DNA of 6,352 nucleotides from Chloroflexota bacterium (GCA_030670425.1 DAOVBS010000037.1:1-6352); one strand, 5' to 3'; positions 1-5,778 are shown, numbered from the stretch's first letter. Notes: a model not told the origin generated them from the letters alone. A program made the numbers and translations.

Positions 1-119
1 TCCCCCACAGTTACCTCTGGAGTGAGTGCCAGGCTGATTCGGCGTCTCACCCCGGCGATATCTGTTTCTGCCTCATCTCCATCTATGGAGACAACTCTGA
101 CGGGTATGGCAAGGCACAT
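1..119 (-). CDS. hypC: HypC, [NiFe]-hydrogenase maturation chaperone (partial, N-terminal 39 residues)
   Basis: Partial gene leaving the left edge. The translation begins M-C-L-A-I-P-V-R-V, continues with a GVRRRISLAL stretch and ends at T-V-G. This is the HypC/HupF signature: Met-Cys start, AIPxRV, an acidic G-D-E-A-E turn, then G-V-x-R-x-x-S-L. In this family the Cys at position 2 becomes N-terminal after Met removal and, with HypD, holds the Fe(CN)2CO unit before it is handed to the hydrogenase large subunit. I chose the ATG at 119-117 because it places Cys at position 2. Another in-frame ATG lies four codons upstream (131-129) and would bury the Cys behind M-P-G-I. The gene is last in view of a leftward run hypA-hypB-hypF-hypC, 56 nt after hypF. 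No strong ribosome-binding site is visible. hypD is expected next, off the window. The family call is near certain. Confidence 0.93.
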   Translation of the reverse strand, partial: MCLAIPVRVVSIDGDEAETDIAGVRRRISLALTPEVTVG

Positions 120-120
120 G

Positions 121-143
121 ATTCCAGGCATTTTAGCCTGAAT
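121..143 (-). promoter_or_regulatory. Small hairpin immediately upstream of the hypC start
   Basis: On the minus strand CAGGC and GCCTG form a perfect 5-bp stem around a TAAAAT loop. A further ATT/AAT pairing is possible after a single bulged G. The structure ends one base before the chosen hypC ATG and contains the upstream in-frame ATG (131-129) at its loop/stem border. There is no U-run after it, so it does not look like a terminator. An effect on hypC translation or start choice is inference only. Confidence 0.3.
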
Positions 144-175
144 TCTATGGACAACACAACAATGGAATCTGTTGC

Positions 176-2473
176 CTAGGCGAAGCTGGCGATGACTGCC
201 TGCCCCAGGGAGATGCCGCCGTCATTGCAGGGTACCTGTTTATGGGTATATACCTCGAAGTTGCTCCTCTCGAGTAGGCCGACTGTCTTGTTGAGGAGGA
301 GGCGGTTCTGAAACACACCACCGCTGAGGACTACCTTGTTGGTAGCGGCGTCGCCGGTGATAGAGAGGCACATATGTTTCACCATCTGAGCGACAGTGTT
401 GTGGAACTTGACCGAGATGCCAGATCTGGGGACGCCCTGCTGTGAGTCCTTGATTACGGTGGAGAACAGATCACACACCTTGATGATTCTCAGATCGCCA
501 TCCTCGGCTACGGAATACGGGTAGCTGTCTTCTTCCCCCTCGTGAGGCGCTTTGTAGGCGGCCATCTCTAGCTCAATAGCGGCCTGTCCCTCATAGTCTA
601 TCTCACCTCTTATGCCCAGGAGAGCTGATACGGCATCGAACAGCCGTCCGATGCTGGAAGTCAGCGGCGAGTTGAGCCTCTTTTCAACCTGGCGCTGGAT
701 AATGGCTAGCTCGGCGTTGTCGACATCTTTCATCAGTGCCAGTCCTTGCCTCAGGCCCTCTTCTCCCAACAGGGCCAGCAGATAGGCAAGGGTAATGCGG
801 TAGGGCTTTCTTGTGGCTGCATCTCCTCCCGGCAGAGGCAGGTATTCCAGATGCCCCACTCTTCTAGAGCTGTGGTAGTCTGCTACCAGGAATTCCCCTC
901 CCCAGATATGGCCATCGCTGCCCAGTCCAGTGCCATCAAAGACAACGCCGATGACAGGCGACTGCAGTCCGTTGTCAGCCATGCAGCTGGCAACGTGGGC
1001 ATGGTGGTGCTGAACAGGAATGAGCTCTATGCCGCCCTTGTTCATTTCCATGGCGTACCTCGTGGCGAGATAGTCTGGGTGGAGGTCGTGGGCGACGGCT
1101 ACGGGCTTGATGCGGAAGAGCCTTTCGTACAGGGAAACAGTATCAGCGAAGTGCTCCACAGTCTCGATGTTCTCCATGTCACCAATGTGCTGGGACAGAA
1201 AGGCATGCTTGTCGCGCGTAAGGCAGAAGGTGTTCTTGAGATGGGCACCGCAGCCGAGCACGGGCCTGACTTTGAACTTGAGGGGGATGGGATAGGGAGC
1301 ATAGCCGCGAGCTCGTCTGATAAGCTGGCTTGACCCTCTTTCCACCATGGCTACGCTGTCATCGTAGCGCGAATAGATATCACGGTTATGGATCAGGAAG
1401 TAGTCGGCGATTCCTGAAAGCCTTCTCAGTGCTTCGTCGTTGTCTTTTGCTATAGGCTCTTCACTGAGGTTCCCGCTGGTCATCACCAGGGGCAAGTGGA
1501 CATCACTGAGCAGGATATGATGCAGTGGTGTGTAAGGCAGCATGACTCCCAGGTATCGCAGGTTCGGGGCTACCTCGCGAGATACTGTTGAGTCCTGTCT
1601 CCATCTGGCAAGCACGATGGGGCTTTGAGGAGAAGTAAGCAGTCCCTCCTCCTCCATGGAGATGTAGCAGTGCCTCTTTGCCTCTTCCATATTCTCTACC
1701 ATCACGGCGAACGGCTTGGAGGAGCGCCTTTTTCTGTGGCGCAGGCTCTTGACCGCCAGTTCACTGGTGGCATCACAGGCCAGAAGAAACCCTCCGAGGC
1801 CCTTGATGGCGACGATTTCCCCTGCCTTGAGCATCTGACCGGCGGTGTACATGGCGTCGGAGCAGGATACGGCGTAGCCCCGATTGTCAACCAGTTCAAC
1901 GCGCGGTCCGCATATGGGACAGGCATTGGGTTGGGCGTGGAAGCGGCGGTCAAGCGGGTTGTCATATTCTGCCTGACATCGAGGGCACATAGCGAAGGAG
2001 CGCATGGTGGTCTTAGGGCGATCATAGGGCATATCCTCAATTATGGTGAAGCGGGGCCCGCAATTGGTGCAGTTAGTGAATGGGTAGCGGTAGCGGCGGT
2101 CGTTGGGATCCGACAGTTCGTCGAGGCAGGTGCGGCAAGTGGCGATATCAGGAGAGATAAGCTGGCATTTCCCCTTGTCAACCAGACTCCTGCGGATGTC
2201 AAAATCCCTGTATCCCACCGCAGGGAGGTGGGTGACTGCTATCTCTTCGATATGGGCCAGAGGCGGAGCCTGCGCTTTGAGGTTCAGGCAGAACTTGTCG
2301 ATGGAGTCCCTAGGGCCCTCTATCTCAATCCTGACATCTTCGGAGGTGTTGCATACCCATCCCTTCAGATTGAGGTCAGTGGCCAGCCGGTAGACGAAGG
2401 GCCTGAAACCAACCCCTTGAACGATGCCACGCACACTAATCCGAGCCAGCTTAGGAGCCTCTGCTTTGGTCAT
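176..2473 (-). CDS. hypF: HypF, carbamoyltransferase for hydrogenase CN-ligand synthesis
   Basis: Cytosolic enzyme that converts carbamoyl phosphate to carbamoyl adenylate and passes the carbamoyl group to the C-terminal Cys of HypE, the source of the cyanide ligands of [NiFe] hydrogenase. All expected domains are present. An acylphosphatase-like domain spans about residues 10-95 (GIVQGVGFRPF at 16-26). Two zinc fingers follow: C113xxC116 with C135xxC138, and C163xxC166 with C185xxC188. A YrdC-like nucleotide-binding domain covers about 205-390 (KGLGGF, KRRSSKPFAVM, MTSGNLSEEP at 331-340). The C-terminal Kae1-like domain has HHHAH at 489-493, VFDGTGLGSDG at 511-521, a G-R-L-F-D-A-V-S block and LSGGVFQNR at 716-724. 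At 765 residues it matches the usual length of about 750-770. The start is ATG at 2473, a few residues before the acylphosphatase fold, with only a weak GAG upstream. It lies 54 nt after hypB. It appears intact. Confidence 0.97.
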   Translation of the reverse strand: MTKAEAPKLARISVRGIVQGVGFRPFVYRLATDLNLKGWVCNTSEDVRIEIEGPRDSIDKFCLNLKAQAPPLAHIEEIAVTHLPAVGYRDFDIRRSLVDKGKCQLISPDIATCRTCLDELSDPNDRRYRYPFTNCTNCGPRFTIIEDMPYDRPKTTMRSFAMCPRCQAEYDNPLDRRFHAQPNACPICGPRVELVDNRGYAVSCSDAMYTAGQMLKAGEIVAIKGLGGFLLACDATSELAVKSLRHRKRRSSKPFAVMVENMEEAKRHCYISMEEEGLLTSPQSPIVLARWRQDSTVSREVAPNLRYLGVMLPYTPLHHILLSDVHLPLVMTSGNLSEEPIAKDNDEALRRLSGIADYFLIHNRDIYSRYDDSVAMVERGSSQLIRRARGYAPYPIPLKFKVRPVLGCGAHLKNTFCLTRDKHAFLSQHIGDMENIETVEHFADTVSLYERLFRIKPVAVAHDLHPDYLATRYAMEMNKGGIELIPVQHHHAHVASCMADNGLQSPVIGVVFDGTGLGSDGHIWGGEFLVADYHSSRRVGHLEYLPLPGGDAATRKPYRITLAYLLALLGEEGLRQGLALMKDVDNAELAIIQRQVEKRLNSPLTSSIGRLFDAVSALLGIRGEIDYEGQAAIELEMAAYKAPHEGEEDSYPYSVAEDGDLRIIKVCDLFSTVIKDSQQGVPRSGISVKFHNTVAQMVKHMCLSITGDAATNKVVLSGGVFQNRLLLNKTVGLLERSNFEVYTHKQVPCNDGGISLGQAVIASFA

Positions 2474-2527
2474 TGTCTCGTAACGTTCAGTTGTGAGGTA
2501 GGCTGCAAAGGGCAGAGCTTCCGTAGC

Positions 2528-3202
2528 CTAGGCTTTCTGCCTGTGGTCTTCCAGCTCTTGAAGCAACCAGGCGCACCAGTCCTCTATGCCGGCGCCGGAC
2601 TTGCAGGAAACCTGGAAGAACTTGACCTTCGGGTTCAGCCCCCTAATGGAATTCTGGAAGGACGGGATGTCGAAATCGACGTAGGGCAACAGGTCGAGCT
2701 TGTTTATCACCACCGCGTCGGCGTCGGCAAAAATGATCGGGTATTTCATGGGCTTGTCGTCGCCTTCGGGCAGACTGGAGATCACCACCTTTCTGTGTTC
2801 TCCGAGCGCGAATTCTGAAGGACAGATGAGGTTTCCTACATTCTCAATCAGCAGCAAATCTATATCTCCCAGCGGCAGTCTTTTCAGGGCACTGTCAACC
2901 ATAGTGGCGATGAGGGCACAGCTTTCCGACATATGTTGAGTGGTTATCTGAACGACCGCCGTCACTTCGTCTCTGACTCTCTCGGAGTCCAGTGTGGAGG
3001 CGACGTCACCCTCTATGACTCCTATGTGCAACCCGTTTCGTAGGTGGGCTACTGTCTGCAGGAGGAGGCTCGTCTTGCCCGCCCCGGGAGCTGACATAAT
3101 GTTGATGGCGAAAACCTCATTCTCATCCAGCAGCCTCTGATTTCGTGCAGCTATAGAGTCGTTGGCTTCCAAGATGCTCTGTACTACCTCTATCCTTTTC
3201 AC
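2528..3202 (-). CDS. hypB: HypB, GTPase for nickel insertion into [NiFe] hydrogenase
   Basis: SIMIBI-class GTPase that works with HypA to deliver Ni to the hydrogenase large subunit. Seen: P-loop SAPGAGKTS at 37-45, switch motif IEGD at 63-66, IENVGNLICP at 119-128, EGDDKPMKYPIIF at 146-158 and guanine-specificity NKLD at 167-170. The GTG start at 3202-3200 is chosen because GGAGGT lies 3 nt upstream, it overlaps the hypA TGA stop (GTGA), and M-K-R-I-E-V-V then leads directly into the HypB fold. A longer frame opening at 3277 would lie inside hypA and adds non-HypB sequence. This gives 224 residues, with no CxxCGC nickel motif and no His-rich N-terminus. Oddity: the usual G-x-G-C-H-L-D metal-binding loop reads S-E-S-C95-A96-L-I, so the metal-ligand His is Ala, and the loop is about three residues longer. 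C127, another reported ligand position, is kept. The family call is firm; normal metal binding is not assured. Confidence 0.95.
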   Translation of the reverse strand: MKRIEVVQSILEANDSIAARNQRLLDENEVFAINIMSAPGAGKTSLLLQTVAHLRNGLHIGVIEGDVASTLDSERVRDEVTAVVQITTQHMSESCALIATMVDSALKRLPLGDIDLLLIENVGNLICPSEFALGEHRKVVISSLPEGDDKPMKYPIIFADADAVVINKLDLLPYVDFDIPSFQNSIRGLNPKVKFFQVSCKSGAGIEDWCAWLLQELEDHRQKA

Positions 3203-3540
3203 TCTACCTCCATGCTCTTGACATACAGCTCTCGTCCTCCAGCTACTTCCACACCGTGGCTTCCACATTCGGGGCAATCCGACGAGCTGTCGTTTGGCTG
3301 GAACACTGCGGAGCAGGTTCGGCAGCGAAACTGGGCCGGTGCAGATTCGAAGTGCAGGCTAGCTCCTTCGGCGATGCTATCTCTGCTAAGGAAATCGAAA
3401 TAGAACTGAATGCAATCGGGCACGAAGCCTGACAGCTCTCCCGCAACCAGGCTGATCTCGGTGATTCTCGTTGCTCCGGCCTCCTTGGCTTTGTCAAGGA
3501 CTATGTCAATGATACTTTCTGTTATGCCGAGTTCATGCAT
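3199..3540 (-). CDS. hypA: HypA, nickel metallochaperone for [NiFe] hydrogenase
   Basis: Nickel-binding partner of HypB. The protein begins M-H-E-L-G-I-T-E-S-I. The N-terminal M-H-E group (main chain plus His2) is the known HypA nickel site. The structural zinc site is visible as C73xxC76 and C89xxC92 in a C-terminal rubredoxin-like segment. Length is 113 residues, normal for HypA. The ATG at 3540 is fixed by the invariant M-H-E. It starts 18 nt after the nusB stop, has no recognisable Shine-Dalgarno sequence, and overlaps hypB by 4 nt. It is the first hyp gene of the run, which here follows housekeeping genes with no terminator between. A weak promoter-like pair (TTGATG-18 nt-TACGAT, 3590-3561) lies in the end of nusB. 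Position 5 is Gly, where Ser is common (MHELSI). Confidence 0.95.
   Translation of the reverse strand: MHELGITESIIDIVLDKAKEAGATRITEISLVAGELSGFVPDCIQFYFDFLSRDSIAEGASLHFESAPAQFRCRTCSAVFQPNDSSSDCPECGSHGVEVAGGRELYVKSMEVE
3206..3211 (-). promoter_or_regulatory. Ribosome-binding site of hypB
   Basis: GGAGGT on the minus strand, 3 nt before the GTG at 3202, inside the last codons of hypA (M-E-V-E). It decides the hypB start in favour of this GTG rather than an upstream in-frame ATG, and fits translational coupling with hypA. Confidence 0.75.
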
Positions 3541-3558
3541 GTCGAATCTGCCGTGCCA

Positions 3559-4002
3559 CTATCGTACTCGGTTGTGCTCGGTGCCATCAATCTTGTTGGC
3601 CCCATGCTTGGCTACTATCGAGCCCAGGACCCCGTTGACCAGTCGGGGCGAGGAGTCGCTGCCAAAGGCCTTGGCCAGCTCCACGGCCTCATTAATGGTT
3701 ACTTTTACTGGGGTGGTACCGCGGAACAGGATCTCGAAAATGGCGAGGTGCAGGATAGTCCTGTCGACCACGGCCATCTGTTCTACGGGGAAAGCAGGGG
3801 CAAAGCGCTCGATGAAGCCATCGAGTTTGGACTTGCTGTCTAGGACCCCTTGTATGAGCTCACTACTGAAGTCACACGCTTCCGGGGTCAACCCTTTCTC
3901 GCTTGCCAGCAGGGCCAACGATTCCATTGGCTCATGCGCTGTGAATGTAAGCTCGTACAGTACTTGGAGAGCGGCGACTCGCGCCTTTCGTCTGGAACCC
4001 AT
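3559..4002 (-). CDS. nusB: NusB, transcription antitermination factor
   Basis: RNA-binding all-helical protein that, with NusE (S10), binds boxA in rRNA leaders to promote antitermination. The 147-residue protein starts M-G-S-R-R-K-A-R and continues with A-L-Q-V-L-Y, the typical N-terminal Arg-rich boxA-binding helix. It also has the conserved block V-D-R-T-I-L-H-L-A-I-F-E-I-L (79-92), P-V-K-V-T-I-N-E-A-V-E-L-A-K (98-111) and L-V-N-G-V-L (121-126). The length is usual for the family. The ATG at 4002 comes 2 nt after the fabD stop without a clear ribosome-binding site, which points to translational coupling. The hyp genes begin 18 nt downstream. The short, polar C-terminal tail after residue 131 is unremarkable. 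Confidence 0.95.
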   Translation of the reverse strand: MGSRRKARVAALQVLYELTFTAHEPMESLALLASEKGLTPEACDFSSELIQGVLDSKSKLDGFIERFAPAFPVEQMAVVDRTILHLAIFEILFRGTTPVKVTINEAVELAKAFGSDSSPRLVNGVLGSIVAKHGANKIDGTEHNRVR

Positions 4003-4004
4003 GG

Positions 4005-4952
4005 CTAGCTGGAATTTGCCAGGTCTCTCAGCTGGGCGACATCCTCACTTGCCCCGATGTTGAAGGTCTGTGCTGTCGGCTCAATTCGTTTGACCAAGCC
4101 GGTGAGCACACTCCCCGGCCCAATCTCGCAGAATACATTCACTCCATTCTGGGCCATGTACTCAACGGTAGGCTGCCATTGGATACAACGGCGCAACTGG
4201 TGCAGAAGCTCTTCTCTTATGGATTCAACATCGACCAGTGGCTGGGCAGTGACATTGGCTACTATGGGAATCGCCGGTGGTCGGAATGTTGTGTTCAGTA
4301 CTGCTGCACTGAATTCACCTATGATTGGCTCCATTAATGAGGAATGGAATGCGCCGCTGACTTTAAGGGGGACGAGGCGGCGGGCACCTCTCGCCTTGGC
4401 CAGGTTACTTGCCGCTTCCAGGGCATCGACGGCACCACTGATTATGATTTGTCCTGGGCAGTTCACGTTGGAGATCTCGGTTCCAGTTTCCTGGCATAGC
4501 TCCTCAGTGGCTGTTCTGTCAAGTCCCATGATGGCCAGCATGCTCCCCGGGCTCTTCTCCCCGGCTTGGTACATCAGTCTTCCCCTTTCCCGAACCAGTT
4601 TTAGGGCCTCGTCCAGGTTGAGCACGCCTGTAGCCACCAGTGCAGTGTATTCGCCCAGGCTATGTCCGGCGACAAACGAGGGAGAGGGCAAGGATCGGCT
4701 GTCGGTCTGCTGGGCAGCGCGGAGACAGGCGATGCTGGTCGTCAAGATCGCCGGCTGCACATTGTCTGTTCTCCTCAGCTCTGCCTCGGGCCCCTGAAAA
4801 CACAGGCGGGAGAGGGGGAAGCCCAGGACAGCGTCGGCTTCATCGAAGGTCTGTCTGGCGGAGGAGAAGTCCTGATACAGGTCTTGCCCCATGCCAACCT
4901 TCTGCGAGCCTTGCCCTGGGAAAACATAGGCCACTCTCGGCATATCGGGCAC
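4005..4952 (-). CDS. fabD: FabD, malonyl-CoA:acyl-carrier-protein transacylase
   Basis: Cytosolic enzyme that moves malonyl from CoA to ACP, supplying the extender unit of type II fatty-acid synthesis. Seen: FPGQGSQKVGMG near the N-terminus (11-22), nucleophile elbow G-H-S98-L-G-E-Y, Arg123 in R-E-R-G (carboxylate anchor, at the usual distance of 25 from Ser), catalytic His203 in G-A-F-H-S, Gln252 in H-Q-L before the W-x-x-x-V-E-Y-M segment, and E-I-G-P-G-S-V-L at 276-283. At 315 residues it is full length. I use the GTG at 4952 because AGAGGT sits 5 nt upstream; an in-frame ATG at 4943 would be 14 nt from it. The gene lies 2 nt after rpmF and 2 nt before nusB. The yceD-rpmF-fab neighbourhood is common in bacteria, although plsX and fabH, often between rpmF and fabD, are absent here. 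Confidence 0.97.
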   Translation of the reverse strand: MPDMPRVAYVFPGQGSQKVGMGQDLYQDFSSARQTFDEADAVLGFPLSRLCFQGPEAELRRTDNVQPAILTTSIACLRAAQQTDSRSLPSPSFVAGHSLGEYTALVATGVLNLDEALKLVRERGRLMYQAGEKSPGSMLAIMGLDRTATEELCQETGTEISNVNCPGQIIISGAVDALEAASNLAKARGARRLVPLKVSGAFHSSLMEPIIGEFSAAVLNTTFRPPAIPIVANVTAQPLVDVESIREELLHQLRRCIQWQPTVEYMAQNGVNVFCEIGPGSVLTGLVKRIEPTAQTFNIGASEDVAQLRDLANSS

Positions 4953-4954
4953 AG

Positions 4955-5158
4955 CTAACCTCTTGCTTTGGGTGATTTGGGTGACTTGACTGTGATGGCC
5001 TGTCTATTGTTATAGCTCCCGCAGTTGGGACAGACCCGGTGAGCCAACTTGGGGCTGTGACACTGGGGACAGGAGACCAGGGTGGGCAAGGCGGCTCCGA
5101 TGTGACTGCGTCTCTTCCCCTGACGCGCTTTGGCATATTTCTTCTTGGGCAGGGCCAT
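4955..5158 (-). CDS. rpmF: Ribosomal protein bL32 (zinc-binding form)
   Basis: Large-subunit ribosomal protein. The 67-residue sequence starts M-A-L-P-K-K-K and is rich in Lys/Arg, with the L32 core R-Q-G-K-R-R-S-H. A zinc ribbon is formed by C30xxC33 and C43xxC46 (S-C-P-Q-C and V-C-P-N-C-G), so this is the Cys-containing paralogue type rather than the zinc-free type. The C-terminal tail repeats K-S-P-K/S-P-K and is slightly longer than in the shortest L32s. The ATG at 5158 has an excellent AGGAGGT 8 nt upstream, and the gene follows yceD by 6 nt. The yceD-rpmF pair is one of the most conserved bacterial gene pairs, which supports both calls. Confidence 0.97.
   Translation of the reverse strand: MALPKKKYAKARQGKRRSHIGAALPTLVSCPQCHSPKLAHRVCPNCGSYNNRQAITVKSPKSPKARG
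4958..4963 (-). promoter_or_regulatory. Ribosome-binding site of fabD
   Basis: AGAGGT on the minus strand within the last codons of rpmF (A-R-G), 5 nt before the GTG at 4952. It favours this GTG over the in-frame ATG at 4943. Confidence 0.6.
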
Positions 5159-5164
5159 GAGAAC

Positions 5165-5557
5165 TTACCTCCTAAATCTGGAACAGTGGACTGGACATAA
5201 TGCCTTCATGGGCAAGTTTAGCACAGCATATTGGCGTATTATCTCTCCTAGGTCAAGCATGTTGTCGCTATCTACGGTGACGTCGTCCGGTCCTTCAGGT
5301 GATGGCAGGCCATTCCATCCCTGAAGGAATTCCTCTTCTATAGTGAAATTCATGGCATAGGAGAAGTCATTGAGGCACCGGTTGCACACAAGTTCTACAA
5401 GAAGGGTTAGTTCGCCTTGAACCAGGACCCCCTGACCGGTGCGAGTTAGCGTTACATTCCCTTGAGTCAGGCCTTCGTCGTAGCTGTCGAGTACTTCGCC
5501 TATGTGATACCTGCGCCTCGAGCCAACGGGCTCTTTCAGCAATTGAGCTACATTCAC
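5165..5557 (-). CDS. yceD: YceD/DUF177 family protein (large-subunit rRNA accumulation factor family)
   Basis: Family linked to 23S rRNA accumulation and almost always found next to rpmF, as here. Seen: a start matching N-V-A-Q-L-L-K-E-P-V-G-S, the central L-V-C-N-R-C-L motif, an acidic/aromatic T-I-E-E-E-F strand, then D-L-G-E-I-I-R-Q-Y and L-N-L-P-M-K-A-L-C. I choose the GTG at 5557 (130 residues): GAGGG lies 4 nt upstream and the family N-terminus begins there. Upstream in-frame alternatives are ATG at 5599 (144 residues) and TTG at 5617 (150 residues); neither has a visible ribosome-binding site, but the ATG cannot be excluded. Oddity: the protein stops at C-P-V-H-C-S-R-F-R-R, where many relatives continue with G-L-C-P-x-C-G and a second Cys pair. 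It is the first gene of the leftward operon. Confidence 0.88.
   Translation of the reverse strand: MNVAQLLKEPVGSRRRYHIGEVLDSYDEGLTQGNVTLTRTGQGVLVQGELTLLVELVCNRCLNDFSYAMNFTIEEEFLQGWNGLPSPEGPDDVTVDSDNMLDLGEIIRQYAVLNLPMKALCPVHCSRFRR
5167..5173 (-). promoter_or_regulatory. Ribosome-binding site of rpmF
   Basis: AGGAGGT on the minus strand, 8 nt before the rpmF ATG, and the strongest Shine-Dalgarno sequence in the window. It overlaps the last two Arg codons and the first base of the stop of yceD, so the very C-terminus of YceD (R-R-stop) is the rpmF ribosome-binding site. Confidence 0.85.
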
Positions 5558-5561
5558 CGAG

Positions 5562-5566
5562 CCCTC
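5562..5566 (-). promoter_or_regulatory. Candidate ribosome-binding site of yceD
   Basis: GAGGG on the minus strand, 4 nt before the GTG at 5557. It is the only Shine-Dalgarno-like sequence near the three possible in-frame yceD starts, and is one of two reasons for choosing the internal GTG. Confidence 0.4.
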
Positions 5567-5643
5567 AAATGGTCTTTGCTTGAGGTCTTCAACGTTCATG
5601 GCCAGAGCTGGAGGCAAAGCTCGGTATCTTGGGTTGAGGAATA

Positions 5644-5672
5644 AGTATAATGGTTATTCACGAGGAGTTCAA
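5644..5672 (-). promoter_or_regulatory. Sigma70-type promoter of the yceD-rpmF-fabD-nusB-hyp operon
   Basis: On the minus strand TTGAAC (5672-5667) and TATACT (5649-5644) are separated by exactly 17 nt. The -35 matches 4 of 6 and the -10 matches 5 of 6 consensus bases. Transcription would start near 5637, giving a leader of about 80 nt to the GTG at 5557 or about 38 nt to the ATG at 5599. It is the only convincing promoter before this block and could serve every leftward gene in view. Confidence 0.6.
5646..5651 (+). promoter_or_regulatory. Plus-strand -10 hexamer overlapping the leftward -10
   Basis: A perfect TATAAT on the plus strand shares four bases with the leftward TATACT, making a near-symmetric -10. 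No convincing -35 sits about 17 nt upstream (GGTATC at 5623-5628), and there is no TGn extension, so activity is uncertain. If used, it would give an rplI leader of roughly 145 nt. Confidence 0.25.
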
Positions 5673-5673
5673 G

Positions 5674-5741
5674 GCGTGGGAAGTGGTGGAAAAACAGTGG
5701 AACACCGGGTTGGCAGAGACGGGGGCCCACGCAGCCACCGG
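5674..5741 (+). repeat. Two inverted-repeat pairs in the divergent intergenic region
   Basis: GCGTGGG (5674-5680) pairs perfectly with CCCACGC (5726-5732). CCGG..TGGC (5705-5714) pairs with GCCACCGG (5734-5741), leaving a 2-nt bulge. The second pair lies across one arm of the first, so the two stems interleave and would probably compete. The sequence between yceD and rplI holds no supportable gene. Confidence 0.3.
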
Positions 5742-5769
5742 ATACAGCTAGGTTGCGCGATTCAAAGAG

Positions 5770-5778
5770 TGGTATAAT
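5770..5778 (+). promoter_or_regulatory. Extended -10 promoter of rplI-dnaB
   Basis: TGG directly followed by a perfect TATAAT (5773-5778) forms an extended -10 element. The -35 region is poor: AGGTTG at 17-nt spacing, or TTGCGC at only 14 nt. Transcription would start near 5785, leaving a leader of only about 17 nt before the rplI ATG at 5802. Confidence 0.6.

Noticed and set aside
121..143. Hairpin between hypF and hypC as a transcription terminator
   Set aside because: The stem is short and no U-run follows; the next bases are the hypC start.
746..1333. 195-codon plus-strand open frame opposite hypF
   Set aside because: It lies wholly inside the certain hypF gene on the other strand, with no recognisable motif or start signal.
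1625..2818. 397-codon plus-strand open frame opposite hypF and hypB
   Set aside because: It lies antisense across two well-recognised genes and the gap between them, resembles no protein I know, and has no promoter or ribosome-binding site I can see. It is best explained as a shadow of the GC-rich coding strand.
3203..3277. 25-residue N-terminal extension of hypB, opening inside hypA
   Set aside because: It would overlap hypA by 79 nt, does not look like a HypB N-terminus, and the GTG at 3202 has an ideal GGAGGT.
3410..4063. 217-codon plus-strand open frame opposite hypA, nusB and fabD ends
   Set aside because: It crosses three real genes and two intergenic gaps in antisense, and its composition looks like reverse-strand noise.
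5654..5662. DnaA-box-like TTATTCACG near the rplI-dnaB promoter
   Set aside because: It matches 8 of 9 bases of TTATNCACA, but it is single, the last base differs, and it falls in the spacer of the leftward promoter. No cluster or AT-rich unwinding region supports an origin.
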